This document shows, one piece after another, positions 25,949 to 34,288 of a stretch of DNA of 41,359 nt. The stretch's first letter is position 1, and every line of letters begins with the position of its first letter. The notes below the pieces were generated by a model that was not told the DNA's origin, made no database searches, and was given only the letters and a program-made list of their open reading frames with translations. The stretch spans positions 1 to 41,359 of the forward strand of contig JAZUAC010000036.1 of NCBI GenBank assembly GCA_045637775.1, given 5' to 3'. A program made the translations under genes and the position numbers. The DNA is from UMGS172 sp045637775. GTDB taxonomy: Bacteria; Bacillota; Clostridia; Oscillospirales; Acutalibacteraceae.

Positions 25949-27205
25949 TCAGCGCACCTGTCCGTTTCCACGGATGATGTACTTATAAGAGGTCAGTTCT
26001 TTAAGTCCCATAGGACCGCGGGCGTGCAATTTTTGGGTCGAAATGCCCATTTCACAGCCCAAACCAAACTCACCGCCGTCGGTGAATCGGGTCGATGCGT
26101 TGTGATAAACAGCGGCACTGTCAACAAACAAGGTGAACTTGTTGGCGTTTTCCTCAGATTCAGTCACAATGCACTCACTGTGACCCGTTGAGTGTGCCGA
26201 AATGTGAGCTATCGCATCGTCAACACTGTCAACCACCTTCACACCAAGAATATAATCCAAAAACTCGGTGTCAAAATCGGTGTCGGATGCAGGTGTGCCT
26301 TCGATAATCTTGGCGGCTTTCGGGTCAACACGCAATTCAACAGGCACAAGACCCTTTTGCTTGCGGTCGTCAACCAAACGCGTTTTTATAAGCGGTAACA
26401 CCTTTTCAGCAATCGCACTGTGAACCAAGCAAACCTCGGCAGCATTGCAGACCGAAGGACGGCTTGTTTTGGCGTTTTCAATGATGTTCAAAGCCTTTTC
26501 AACATCGGCAAACTCGTCGATATAAACATGGCAAATACCTGTGCCTGTTTCAATGCAAGGTACCTTGGCATTTTCAACACAACTGCGGATAAGTCCTGCA
26601 CCGCCACGGGGGATAAGCATATCAACAAGACCGATGGCCGTCATAAGGTCGGTGGCGCTTTGTCTTGATGTGTCGGTCACCAAACACACGGCATCCTCGG
26701 GCAAACCTGCTGATTTCAAGCCGTCACGCAGAGCGTTGGCAATGCTTAAGTTAGAGTTTATAGCCTCTTTACCGCCGCGCAACACACACACATTGCCTGC
26801 TTTAATGCTTAAAGCGGCGGCGTCCGAGGTGACATTTGGACGGCTTTCGTAAATCATGGCAAGCAGTCCCAAAGGTACCGAAACCTTGCGGATGGTAAGT
26901 CCGTTGGGTCGGTCAACCGTCGAAATAACCTCGCCCAAAGGGTCGGGAAGTCGGGTTACATCTACGACCGCATCAGCCATGGCAAAAATACGCTCTTTTG
27001 TCAAGGTCAGTCGGTCAATCATAACGGGTGAAATTTTATCTTTAGCGTTTTCAATATCCAAACGGTTGGCGGCAATTATTTCCTCGCAATGTGATTTAAG
27101 GCTTTCGGCCATTTTTATAAGGGCAAGGTTTCGCTGTTCGCCACTCAAAGCGGCAACTGTCTGCTTTTGAGCCTTGGCCTTTTTCAAAATATCTATCGTT
27201 GTCAT
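25949..27205 (-). CDS. proA: Glutamate-5-semialdehyde dehydrogenase (gamma-glutamyl phosphate reductase)
   Basis: This 418-residue enzyme reduces gamma-glutamyl phosphate to glutamate semialdehyde with NADPH in proline synthesis. It has the aldehyde-dehydrogenase fold with GLLAMIYESRPNVTSD, the LRGGKEA segment, PRGGAGLI, the catalytic cysteine in PSVCNA, and the C-terminal NASTRFTDGGEFGLGCEMGIST. Length is standard. Its start overlaps the proB stop by 4 bp. Confidence 0.97.
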   Translation of the reverse strand: MTTIDILKKAKAQKQTVAALSGEQRNLALIKMAESLKSHCEEIIAANRLDIENAKDKISPVMIDRLTLTKERIFAMADAVVDVTRLPDPLGEVISTVDRPNGLTIRKVSVPLGLLAMIYESRPNVTSDAAALSIKAGNVCVLRGGKEAINSNLSIANALRDGLKSAGLPEDAVCLVTDTSRQSATDLMTAIGLVDMLIPRGGAGLIRSCVENAKVPCIETGTGICHVYIDEFADVEKALNIIENAKTSRPSVCNAAEVCLVHSAIAEKVLPLIKTRLVDDRKQKGLVPVELRVDPKAAKIIEGTPASDTDFDTEFLDYILGVKVVDSVDDAIAHISAHSTGHSECIVTESEENANKFTLFVDSAAVYHNASTRFTDGGEFGLGCEMGISTQKLHARGPMGLKELTSYKYIIRGNGQVR

Positions 27206-27975
27206 ACTGTTGCCTTCCCAAAAAATCTTGTGCCGACCGATTTGCCTTCGGCAATGTCGTACAATGCCTCGGGGTCGTTACCGTCGGTTATAACCATGTC
27301 AATGCCTTGGTTCATGCAGGTTGCGGCGGCTCTGATTTTGGTTTGCATACCGCCCGTACCGAGTGCCGAGCCTGCACCACCGCCAAGAGCTGTTATCTCG
27401 TCGGTGATTGCATCAACACGTGAAATAAGCTTGGCATCGGGATTTTTGTGCGGGTCTGCGGTGTAGAGTCCCTTAATATCAGACAAAAGCACCAGCAAAT
27501 CAGCCTTTGCCTCAACCGCTACGATAGCGGCAAGTGTATCGTTATCGCCAACCGAGATTTCCTCGGTCGAAACAGTGTCGTTTTCGTTGATAACCGGCAT
27601 AACACCCAACTCTAAAAGGCGGTTGAGAGTGTTGCAGAAATTTTTGTTGCGGTTTTCGTCTTTCAGGTCACTTCCGGTCAACAGAATCTGTGCAATAATG
27701 TGACCGTACTCCGAAAACTCCTTATCATATATGTACATCAATTCGCACTGACCGATAGCGGCGGCAGCCTGCTTGGTCGGCATATCCTGCGGTTTTTCAC
27801 GCAAGCCTAATTTGCCGACACCCATACCGATGGCACCTGACGATACCAAAATAAGCTCGTGACCTGCGTTTTTAAGGTCGCTCATAACACGGCAAAGCTT
27901 TTCAACATGGCGAATATTCAAATTTCCTGTTTTGTGGGTGAGCGTCGAAGTGCCCACCTTTATTACTATTCTCAT
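27202..27975 (-). CDS. proB: Glutamate 5-kinase, short form without PUA domain
   Basis: This 257-residue amino-acid-kinase-fold protein phosphorylates glutamate, the first step of proline synthesis. It has VIKVGTSTLT at the N-terminus, SSGAIGMG, NENDTVS, FGDNDTL-like GDNDTLAAIVA and GTGGMQTKI. The C-terminal PUA domain of the approximately 370-residue form is absent, as in many short ProB proteins. GAGGT lies upstream of the ATG. It is the first gene of the proBAC operon. Confidence 0.95.
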   Translation of the reverse strand: MRIVIKVGTSTLTHKTGNLNIRHVEKLCRVMSDLKNAGHELILVSSGAIGMGVGKLGLREKPQDMPTKQAAAAIGQCELMYIYDKEFSEYGHIIAQILLTGSDLKDENRNKNFCNTLNRLLELGVMPVINENDTVSTEEISVGDNDTLAAIVAVEAKADLLVLLSDIKGLYTADPHKNPDAKLISRVDAITDEITALGGGAGSALGTGGMQTKIRAAATCMNQGIDMVITDGNDPEALYDIAEGKSVGTRFFGKATV

Positions 27976-28029
27976 AATATTTACCTCGCTTTTGGTCGAG
28001 AAATCATACAGACAAAATATGTTAGATAC

Positions 28030-28058
28030 ATTATACTCCTAAAGTTTATATCTTTCAA
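28030..28058 (-). promoter_or_regulatory. Sigma-A promoter of the proBAC operon
   Basis: On the minus strand TTGAAA (28058-28053) and TATAAT (28035-28030) are separated by 17 bp. The leader to proB is about 50 nt, too short for a T-box, and none is seen. Confidence 0.82.
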
Positions 28059-28115
28059 GTTAAATGTGCATAAAGAAACCTTAAAATAACAAGGACAGTT
28101 TAAAGATTATGTCTA

Positions 28116-28144
28116 TTGCGTTTTTTGGGAAAAGGTGTTAAAAT
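28116..28144 (+). promoter_or_regulatory. Sigma-A promoter of the decarboxylase beta-subunit gene
   Basis: TTGCGT (28116-28121) and TAAAAT (28139-28144) are separated by 17 bp, about 42 bp upstream of the ATG at 28186. Confidence 0.68.
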
Positions 28145-28185
28145 AATTAAGTTATAAAACTACTTTATCAGGAGGTTAGAGTTTA

Positions 28186-29280
28186 ATGGATATTTTATGG
28201 CAAAATCTATTGGAGTTTTCGTGGAAAGACTGTGTAATGCTTCTCATCGGCGGACTCCTCATTTTCCTCGCAATCAAAAAAGAAATGGAACCCACCTTGC
28301 TTTTACCTATGGGCTTTGGTACTCTGTTGGTCAATATTCCTTTTTCCGATGCGTTGACCGGTCCCATCAATGAGCTTTATCATGCAGGTATTGCAAACGA
28401 GCTGTTCCCGTTGCTTTTGTTCATCGGTATCGGCGCAATGATCGACTTCGGTCCGTTGCTTACCAATCCTAAGCTTATGCTTTTTGGTGCAGCGGCACAG
28501 TTTGGTATATTCTTTACCTTCTTTATGGCTCGTGCATTCTTCCCCGAAATCGATGCCGCTTGTATCGGTATCATCGGTGCTGCTGACGGTCCTACTTCTA
28601 TTGCCGTTGCAAACACCTTGGGTTCACAGTATGTCGGTGCTATCACCGTTGCGGCTTATTCCTACATGGCTTTGGTGCCCATCATTCAGCCGCCTGTTAA
28701 CAAGCTGCTCACCACCAAAAAAGAGCGTCTTATCCGTATGCCTTATCAGCAAAAGGCTGTTTCCAAGACTACCCGTATCATGTTCCCGATTATCATCACT
28801 GTTGTTGCTTCTGCCATCATTCCGCAGGCAACCGGTCTTATCGGCTTCTTGATGTTCGGTAACCTTATCCGTGAGTGCGGTGTTCTTGATTCGCTTTCCG
28901 AAACTGCACAGAAGGTTTTGGCAAACCTTGTCACCATCTTCCTCGGCATTTCGGTTGCCTTCAACATGACCTCTGACAAGTTCTTGAAGCCCGACACCTT
29001 GCTTATTATGGGTCTCGGTCTTGTAGCCTTCATTTTCGATACTGCAGGCGGTGTTCTGTTTGCAAAGCTTTTGAACCTCTTCTTGAAGAACAAGGTCAAC
29101 CCCATGATCGGTGCCGCAGGTATTTCGGCATTCCCAATGGCAGGTCGTATTGTTCACAAGATGGGATTAAAGGAAGACCCGCAGAACTTCCTTTTGATGC
29201 ACTCTATGGGTGTTAATGTTTCGGGTCAGATTGCCTCGGTTATTGCAGGCGGTATTATCCTTAACTTCTTTGGCGCTTAA
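28186..29280 (+). CDS. Sodium-ion-translocating decarboxylase, beta subunit
   Basis: This 364-residue, roughly 10-11 TM protein belongs to the OadB/GcdB/MmdB family. It drives Na+ export using the free energy of decarboxylation of carboxybiotin. Diagnostic segments are PLLLFIGIGAMIDFGPL, GIIGAADGPTSIAVANTLG (with the conserved Asp that binds Na+), and the C-terminal NPMIGAAGISAFPMAGR and HSMGVNVSGQIASVIAGG. AGGAGG precedes the ATG. Only the small gamma-like gene follows; no carboxyltransferase alpha or biotin carrier gene is in the window, so the substrate (oxaloacetate, methylmalonyl-CoA or glutaconyl-CoA) is undetermined. Confidence 0.95.
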   Translation: MDILWQNLLEFSWKDCVMLLIGGLLIFLAIKKEMEPTLLLPMGFGTLLVNIPFSDALTGPINELYHAGIANELFPLLLFIGIGAMIDFGPLLTNPKLMLFGAAAQFGIFFTFFMARAFFPEIDAACIGIIGAADGPTSIAVANTLGSQYVGAITVAAYSYMALVPIIQPPVNKLLTTKKERLIRMPYQQKAVSKTTRIMFPIIITVVASAIIPQATGLIGFLMFGNLIRECGVLDSLSETAQKVLANLVTIFLGISVAFNMTSDKFLKPDTLLIMGLGLVAFIFDTAGGVLFAKLLNLFLKNKVNPMIGAAGISAFPMAGRIVHKMGLKEDPQNFLLMHSMGVNVSGQIASVIAGGIILNFFGA

Positions 29281-29296
29281 TTGAGGAGGTATTACG

Positions 29297-29485
29297 ATGA
29301 ATTTGTTAAACGCAATGTTTGGACTTTTAGCTAAGACAAGTATCGAATGGCACCCTAAGGAATCACTTGATGTATTGCCCATGATGGGTAAAGGTATGTT
29401 GGTTATCTTTGTTATAATCGGTGTTATCATCATCTCAACTCTGCTTATCAACAAGATTTTTTCCAAGAAAAACAACGATAAATAA
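29297..29485 (+). CDS. Small single-TM protein, OadG-like gamma subunit
   Basis: This 62-residue protein has one strong membrane helix (KGMLVIFVIIGVIII) preceded by a short polar part and followed by a basic tail, the topology of small gamma/delta subunits of Na+ pump decarboxylases. Such subunits stabilise the complex and join the alpha and beta subunits. GAGGAGG lies just upstream. It is 16 bp behind the beta subunit and followed by a terminator, so the pair forms a complete transcription unit. Confidence 0.78.
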   Translation: MNLLNAMFGLLAKTSIEWHPKESLDVLPMMGKGMLVIFVIIGVIIISTLLINKIFSKKNNDK

Positions 29486-29503
29486 TCTTTAAAACATGCA
29501 TTT

Positions 29504-29533
29504 AAACCGTCCCTTTCTTGGGGCGGTTTTTTG
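29504..29533 (+). terminator. Terminator of the decarboxylase unit
   Basis: The stem aaaccg-ccc/ggg-cggttt with a one-base bulge is followed by TTTTTTG. Confidence 0.88.
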
Positions 29534-29671
29534 TTTTACAAAGTAAACCTCTGTCAATAATAAAGTGTGATCTTCTGCATGCACGCTTATATGTGAGGTT
29601 GCATTGTGTGAAATGTAAGAATATATTGGTTTTTAATGATAAATTTGTAAAAATTTTGTCGAATTTGCGCA

Positions 29672-29700
29672 TTACAATTTTTCGCTTGATGGTGTATAAT
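29672..29700 (+). promoter_or_regulatory. Promoter of the CarD-family gene
   Basis: TTACAA (29672-29677) and TATAAT (29695-29700) are separated by 17 bp, 70 bp upstream of the ATG. The 29535-29670 stretch before it shows nothing I can assign. Confidence 0.75.
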
Positions 29701-29769
29701 TGTAACATATCATGTGGGTTGTTTAAACGGCAGCTGCCGTTGTGCGGTTTGGTTTAAAACGGAGGAAAA

Positions 29770-30276
29770 ATGTTAAAGCTCAACGAAATGGTGATGTACG
29801 GCACAACGGGTGTCTGCATTGTTGAAAAAATCGAGGAGAGAAAAATCGGAAGAGATATCAAGAGCTACTATGTGTTAAAGCCGGTTGCTCAAGCATCGGC
29901 GACGGTTCTTTTGCCTGCCGATAACGAAAAACTGCTTTCAAAAGCACGTGAGGTGCTTACCGCTGATGAGGTTATGGCAATTATCGGTGCTGTCAATAAA
30001 GAGACTGATATCTGGGTCGAGAGCGATGGCGAGCGAAAACTCAAATTCGGCGAGATTATGTCCTCGGGTGACCGCAAGGCGTTTTTGTTGTTGTTGCGTA
30101 CTCTTTACAACCGCCAGAGATTTTTGTCAACCAAGGGGAAACGTTTACACCTCTCGGATGAACGTTTTTTGAAGGAAAGTCAACGTCTTGTGTACGACGA
30201 GTTTTCGATAGCCTTGAACATCAGTTTTGAGGATATAGGTGCGTTTATCAGAAAAGAACTTAAAATGGCCGATTGA
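29770..30276 (+). CDS. CarD/CdnL-family transcription regulator
   Basis: This 168-residue protein has the CarD N-terminal Tudor-like RNA-polymerase-interacting domain (about residues 1-60; NEMVMYGTTGVCIVEKI and SYYVLKPV) and an all-helical C-terminal domain (about 70-165) with basic residues. Family members bind the beta subunit of RNA polymerase and stabilise open complexes, often at rRNA promoters. GGAGG precedes the ATG. It is monocistronic with its own promoter and terminator. Confidence 0.92.
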   Translation: MLKLNEMVMYGTTGVCIVEKIEERKIGRDIKSYYVLKPVAQASATVLLPADNEKLLSKAREVLTADEVMAIIGAVNKETDIWVESDGERKLKFGEIMSSGDRKAFLLLLRTLYNRQRFLSTKGKRLHLSDERFLKESQRLVYDEFSIALNISFEDIGAFIRKELKMAD

Positions 30277-30298
30277 CGGAAAAGCCAAATACAAAAGT

Positions 30299-30344
30299 TA
30301 GCGTTGTTGATGAAGTGAAAGCTTTGTCAACAACGCTTTTTTAT
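30299..30344 (+). terminator. Terminator of the CarD-family gene
   Basis: A perfect 11-bp stem (30300-30310 with 30327-30337) is followed by TTTTTTATT. Confidence 0.9.
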
Positions 30345-30660
30345 TGTGAAAAAAATTCAACAAAGATTGACATAATCTTTTATGACGATTATTTATATAC
30401 GTTTAGTAATCCACGTTATTAACAGGGTTTTCCACAGGCCAAAACCATATACAAGGCGAAAATCGTGTCGAAAACCGCCGTAGTTGTTAATATCTTTGGG
30501 GAAAAGTCGAAAAACTTTTAAGGTTATTTTGTTTACATAAAACATTTTATATGCGCATTATGGAAACAAAAATACAATTTGTATTGAGTTGCCCTCTTGA
30601 CAGCCTTGTTGCACCAACGTTGCATTTTGATATGTCTATTTATAGGAAGCTGTATCATGC
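30345..30660. other. Non-coding region upstream of the phage-like cassette, with DnaA-box-like 9-mers
   Basis: No gene is supported. TAATCCACG (30407-30415), TTATTAACA (30416-30424) and TTTTCCACA (30428-30436) resemble the DnaA box TTATCCACA at 7, 7 and 8 of 9 positions, all in the same orientation. Two good -35 hexamers TTGACA (30367-30372 and 30597-30602) lack a convincing -10 partner; the second is the more likely promoter for the cassette at 30676. Confidence 0.4.
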
Positions 30661-30675
30661 TTTAAGGAGGAAAAT

Positions 30676-32445
30676 ATGCGTAACGTAACCATAACGGTGG
30701 ACAGTATGGGCAGAGCTACAACCGACTCAACGCAGTTGGGATATAGCGGTGAGCATAATGCCGTGCAGTTGACCGTGTTATTTAATACAGATGTCAGGGA
30801 TGTTTATTCACAAATCGAGTTTTTCCGAATTGTGATAGACGGAATGTATAGCGACAAGCTTTATTTGGATGATAATAAGATTTGCTACACCGTACCTCAA
30901 AGCTGTATGAAGCCGCCTGCGGTTCACTGTCAGTTGGTGGGCTATAAGTCAACCGACAGTGAACCTGAGGTTATCATCAAAAGTGAGGTTGTGACGTTAA
31001 ATGTTGAGCGCTCCGAGGTGTCACTGTATCCCGAGGATGGCAATCCGAGTCTTATTGAGCGAGCAATGGAAAAGTGCGACAACGCCGCCGAATCAGCAAG
31101 GTTGAATGCAAACCGTTCCGAAGCCTCTGTCTATGATGCTATGAACGCCGCTGACCGGTCCGAAAAAAGTGCCGCGCTGAGCTTTGAAAGTGCAAAGCAG
31201 GCGGGACAACATGCAGAATCTGCATCCAAAAATGCTGAGGTGTTGGCCAAGGCGGTTTACGATTACCGAAATGTTGCCAATGCACTGCGTCGCTCCACAA
31301 GAGGTAAGCGCGGTACTTTGAAGGATGTGTCACCGTTGGAGCATGAGGTTAAGATAAAGATGACGGCAGATGATATGGGCATCTTTGGTGTAAACGAAAA
31401 TGTCAAAACCGTAGAATTTAACCAAAAGAACGATACTGTGATGCTTGACACTCCGAGCGACAGTGTTCATGTGATTTTGGAAAGTGGCGGTATATACACT
31501 GCATCGGGAATCATTCCGCTTCTTGACGGTCAGGATTTGACACAATTATCCGATTTCAGTGAGCTTGCCATAACTCCCACTTACGGATACAGCGAAAACA
31601 TTACACAGGTTGATTTGACCTACACCGTAACCGACAAGGTGTTGTCGTGGGTCAGGATTGAGACACTGCCCCAATTGCCTGACGCGGAGCCTGTGACAAT
31701 TTCGGGAAGCTTTGCATTGGAAATGTCGGGTCAGAAGATTACGGGTTTCTGTCAGGTCTACGGACTTGATGAGGATAATCCCGCTTCTCAATATCCTGAA
31801 AATGACACACTTTATACCAAGGTCACGGTGTATGATAAGTCAACATCCGACATTACCCTCACGGTTGGCGGTAAGAATTTTTTAAAACCTCCGTTTGCCA
31901 ACGCAAAAACCACTATCAGAGGTGTTACATTTACCCCTAATGCTGACGGTACTGTGGTTATAAGCGGTAAGAATGACGGCACCGGTAACTCGAACTTTGC
32001 GTTTAACAAAAAGGTGTCATTGCCTGCCGGTACATATGCCATTAACAGTGGCAACGAAAACTGTATTTGTAATGCACAGATACAAAGACCTGATGGGACT
32101 CTGTACTATAAGTTTAATACCGTATTTACGCTTGGCGAAGGTGAGAATATAACCAACGTTTATGTGCAGGTGGTAAAGGGCAATACAACCGAATTTGACA
32201 ATGTTGTTGTTAAACCTCAGATAGAGACAGGTCCGACTATTACCGAGTTTGAGCCTTACATTGAACCCCTCGTGTACACGCCCGAGGCTGACGGTACCGT
32301 CAAGGGTGTTAAGTCTATCTACCCAAGTATGTCGTTCCTCACCAACAACCCCGATGTGTGGCTTGACATCGAATACAACCGCGACCTTATCAAGGTTATA
32401 GAAAATCTTGAAAACGCTATTATTGCAACAGGAGGAAATTTGTAA
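30676..32445 (+). CDS. Phage tail-fibre/baseplate protein (BppU-like N-terminus)
   Basis: This 589-residue protein has three parts. Residues 1-115 form a beta-rich region like the N-terminal attachment domain of BppU-type baseplate proteins. Residues 130-215 form an Ala/Ser-rich coiled coil with repeated AxxSE patterns (NRSEAS, DRSEKS), typical of fibre stalks. A beta-rich C-terminal section ends in a short helical segment. It would attach to a tail or baseplate and bind a cell surface. AGGAGG precedes the ATG. No sheath, tube or capsid gene is nearby. Confidence 0.72.
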   Translation: MRNVTITVDSMGRATTDSTQLGYSGEHNAVQLTVLFNTDVRDVYSQIEFFRIVIDGMYSDKLYLDDNKICYTVPQSCMKPPAVHCQLVGYKSTDSEPEVIIKSEVVTLNVERSEVSLYPEDGNPSLIERAMEKCDNAAESARLNANRSEASVYDAMNAADRSEKSAALSFESAKQAGQHAESASKNAEVLAKAVYDYRNVANALRRSTRGKRGTLKDVSPLEHEVKIKMTADDMGIFGVNENVKTVEFNQKNDTVMLDTPSDSVHVILESGGIYTASGIIPLLDGQDLTQLSDFSELAITPTYGYSENITQVDLTYTVTDKVLSWVRIETLPQLPDAEPVTISGSFALEMSGQKITGFCQVYGLDEDNPASQYPENDTLYTKVTVYDKSTSDITLTVGGKNFLKPPFANAKTTIRGVTFTPNADGTVVISGKNDGTGNSNFAFNKKVSLPAGTYAINSGNENCICNAQIQRPDGTLYYKFNTVFTLGEGENITNVYVQVVKGNTTEFDNVVVKPQIETGPTITEFEPYIEPLVYTPEADGTVKGVKSIYPSMSFLTNNPDVWLDIEYNRDLIKVIENLENAIIATGGNL

Positions 32446-32639
32446 TGTTTAATTTTAAGGAATTTATAAAGCAGGGTCTTATCAAAGCAGTCGGTAACAT
32501 GGCCGATTATCAGGTTATTTTGAATGCTGCAGCTTGGTTTGAAAAGGGTGTTTTGGACGAGTCCGACCTTGCCGATATTCAGCTTTCTATCGATTCTAAA
32601 AATGAGGAGGCTGAGGTGAATGCAGAAGAAATACACTAA
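32445..32639 (+). CDS. Small phage-type protein of unknown function
   Basis: This 64-residue acidic helical protein begins on the last base of the fibre gene stop (TAATG) with GGAGG upstream. Small proteins in this position (between tail fibre and lysis genes, for example XkdX-like) are common in Gram-positive phages, but I see no decisive motif. The first half contains FIKQGLIKAVGNMADYQVI and an aromatic AAWFEKGVL; the end is Glu-rich. It overlaps the endolysin start by 20 bp. Confidence 0.7.
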   Translation: MFNFKEFIKQGLIKAVGNMADYQVILNAAAWFEKGVLDESDLADIQLSIDSKNEEAEVNAEEIH

Positions 32640-33357
32640 AGGTAAAGCAATAAAGCTTTCGGAAAACTTTAAGTCAACCGAGTTCGACTGCCACGGTTTT
32701 GGTTGTTGCAGTGAAACAACGGTTGACCTTGAGTTGGTTGACATTCTGCAGGAAATAAGAAACCATTTCGGCAAGGCAGTGACCATCAACTCGGGTTACC
32801 GTTGCAAAGCTCACAATAAGGCGGTTGGCGGTGCATCCAAATCAAAGCACCTGTCGGGATGTGCGGCCGATATTTGTGTCAGCGGCATCGAACCCTCCAA
32901 GGTAGCAAAGTTTGCCGAGAGCATCGGTGTCAAGGGCATCGGTCTTTATGTCGATTTTGTGCATGTTGACACACGTGAAAACAAATCGTTTTGGTACGGT
33001 CACAGTGAACAGCCTATGACCACCTTTGGCGGTGCTCCCGAGGTTAAAATATCAGTTTTAGAGTTCCAAAAAGCTGCCAAGGCCGACGGATTCAGTTTCC
33101 CGAAGTTTGGACTTGACGGCAAATGGGGTTCGGAGTGTGATGCGGTTGCTAAAAAGGCGGTTTGCAAAAAGCGTCTGCTGACCTACAAGTACAAGAACCT
33201 TACCAAGCTCATTCAAAAGGTAGTTGGTGTCACGGCTGACGGAAAGTTCGGTACCGACACCAAAGAGGCGGTCAAGGCTTGGCAGAAGGCACACAAGCTG
33301 ACCGCTGACGGCGAGGTTGGTATCAATACTTGGAAGATGATGGTGGAGGCTAAATAA
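32620..33357 (+). CDS. Endolysin: M15-family peptidase with peptidoglycan-binding domain
   Basis: This 245-residue protein starts with an M15-type (D-Ala-D-Ala carboxypeptidase/YcbK-like) zinc peptidase domain (residues 10-125). Its ligands are visible as H and D in SKHLSGCAADI and H in FVHVDTR, preceded by NSGYRCKAHN. A C-terminal PG_binding_1 domain follows (about 185-242; VVGVTADGKFGTDT and KLTADGEVGINTW). There is no signal peptide, as expected for a holin-dependent endolysin. It overlaps the genes on both sides, tying it to the fibre and holin genes. Confidence 0.9.
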   Translation: MQKKYTKGKAIKLSENFKSTEFDCHGFGCCSETTVDLELVDILQEIRNHFGKAVTINSGYRCKAHNKAVGGASKSKHLSGCAADICVSGIEPSKVAKFAESIGVKGIGLYVDFVHVDTRENKSFWYGHSEQPMTTFGGAPEVKISVLEFQKAAKADGFSFPKFGLDGKWGSECDAVAKKAVCKKRLLTYKYKNLTKLIQKVVGVTADGKFGTDTKEAVKAWQKAHKLTADGEVGINTWKMMVEAK

Positions 33358-33599
33358 TGAGTGAAACAGTTTTGGTGGCGGTGCTGTCGTTGGCAGGTAC
33401 GCTTGCAGGCTCGTTGTTTGGAATTCTCACTGCAAATAGGCTCACGGCATACCGTATCGAACAGCTTGAAAAAAAGGTCGAAAAGCACAACAATGTCATA
33501 GAAAGGGTTTACAAGCTCGAAAAACATGAGGCTGTTGTGGATGAAGAAATAAAGGTCGCCAACCACCGCATTGACGACCTTGAGGAATTTCATAAATAA
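33357..33599 (+). CDS. Small membrane protein with coiled coil, XhlA-like lysis accessory
   Basis: This 80-residue protein has an N-terminal membrane helix (VLVAVLSLAGTLAGSLFGIL) and a C-terminal charged coiled coil (residues 33-80, EQLEKKVEKHNNV). This is a helix-plus-coil layout reminiscent of phage lysis accessory proteins such as XhlA, though the order of helix and coil is reversed relative to classic XhlA. It overlaps the endolysin stop by one base. The role is inferred from position. Confidence 0.65.
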   Translation: MSETVLVAVLSLAGTLAGSLFGILTANRLTAYRIEQLEKKVEKHNNVIERVYKLEKHEAVVDEEIKVANHRIDDLEEFHK

Positions 33600-33636
33600 T
33601 TAGTAGGGGAGGGCGCCCTAGACAAGGGGTGATAAT

Positions 33637-33840
33637 ATGAAAATCTGGTTCAAAAAACACAAAAAATGGTTCAAGGCGGCAGGGGTTAGAGCAATTAAAA
33701 CCGTTGCCCAAACCGCAGTTGCCATGATACCTGTTGGTGTCGGTGTTCAGGAGGTCGGTTGGCTGACCGTTATCGGCACCTCTATGCTTGCAGGTATCGT
33801 GTCCATGCTGACCAGTGTTGCAGGTCTGCCTGAGGTTTAA
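33637..33840 (+). CDS. Phage holin, r1t-type
   Basis: This 67-residue protein has a basic N-terminus, then the r1t-holin-like signature RAIKTVAQTAVAMIPVG, and a second hydrophobic segment ending in SMLTSVAGLPE. Two membrane helices are predicted. Holins open the membrane for the endolysin. AGGGGTGA lies 4-10 bases before the ATG. The 36 bp gap upstream contains a G-rich palindromic stretch with gggcgccc. Confidence 0.88.
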   Translation: MKIWFKKHKKWFKAAGVRAIKTVAQTAVAMIPVGVGVQEVGWLTVIGTSMLAGIVSMLTSVAGLPEV

Positions 33841-33848
33841 TAAGTAAC

Positions 33849-33886
33849 GTCAGCCGAAGCAGGTTTTCACCTCTTCGGCTGATTTC
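33849..33886 (+). terminator. Terminator of the lysis cassette
   Basis: A 9-bp stem (cagccgaag/cttcggctg, 33851-33859 with 33873-33881) lies right after the holin stop, followed by a modest T-rich tail. Confidence 0.65.
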
Positions 33887-34184
33887 AGTCATTTAATTTA
33901 GGCACAATACCCTCATGAAAATGCTTTGGTATTTCAGCGATCGTTTCTGACGGCAAGCCCTGTGAAAGAGCAGGGAACATATTTAAGGTGTCGGCTGTGG
34001 CCTGAATCTCATAGGTGCCGTAGGTGTTGACCATTTCTTCGGCGGTGTCAGGCGTCGGGTCCCACGATTGCACCCTTGCATCAACGGGTACATGAAAACT
34101 ATCTTTTTTCTCGGTGTGTTTTTTCATATTGACAAATTCTTTGTCGCCGTTACTTCCGCTGTGACTATTGTGTCGATTTTTCAT
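33885..34184 (-). CDS. Small protein of unknown function
   Basis: This 99-residue protein is hydrophilic, with a His/Asn/Lys-rich first 30 residues (NRHNSHSG) and a more ordered second half (EEMVNTYGTYEIQATADTLN, then GLPSE). There is no signal peptide or membrane segment. GGGAG lies about 10 bases before the ATG. I do not recognise it. It is convergent with the lysis cassette and may be an independent gene; coding is likely but not certain. Confidence 0.6.
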   Translation of the reverse strand: MKNRHNSHSGSNGDKEFVNMKKHTEKKDSFHVPVDARVQSWDPTPDTAEEMVNTYGTYEIQATADTLNMFPALSQGLPSETIAEIPKHFHEGIVPKLND

Positions 34185-34235
34185 TCTGCATCATCTCCCA
34201 ACACTATTTTTGCTCAAAATTTTATAATTATTAAA

Positions 34236-34278
34236 ACAAAACCGTCTCACATCCAAATTGGAAATGAGACGGTTTTTT
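34236..34278 (-). terminator. Terminator of the PRPP synthetase gene
   Basis: An 11-12 bp stem (aaaaccgtctca/tgagacggtttt) lies just past the stop codon of the gene at 34289. Both flanks are A/T runs, so it can work in both directions. Confidence 0.88.
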
Positions 34279-34288
34279 GCATTTTAAA

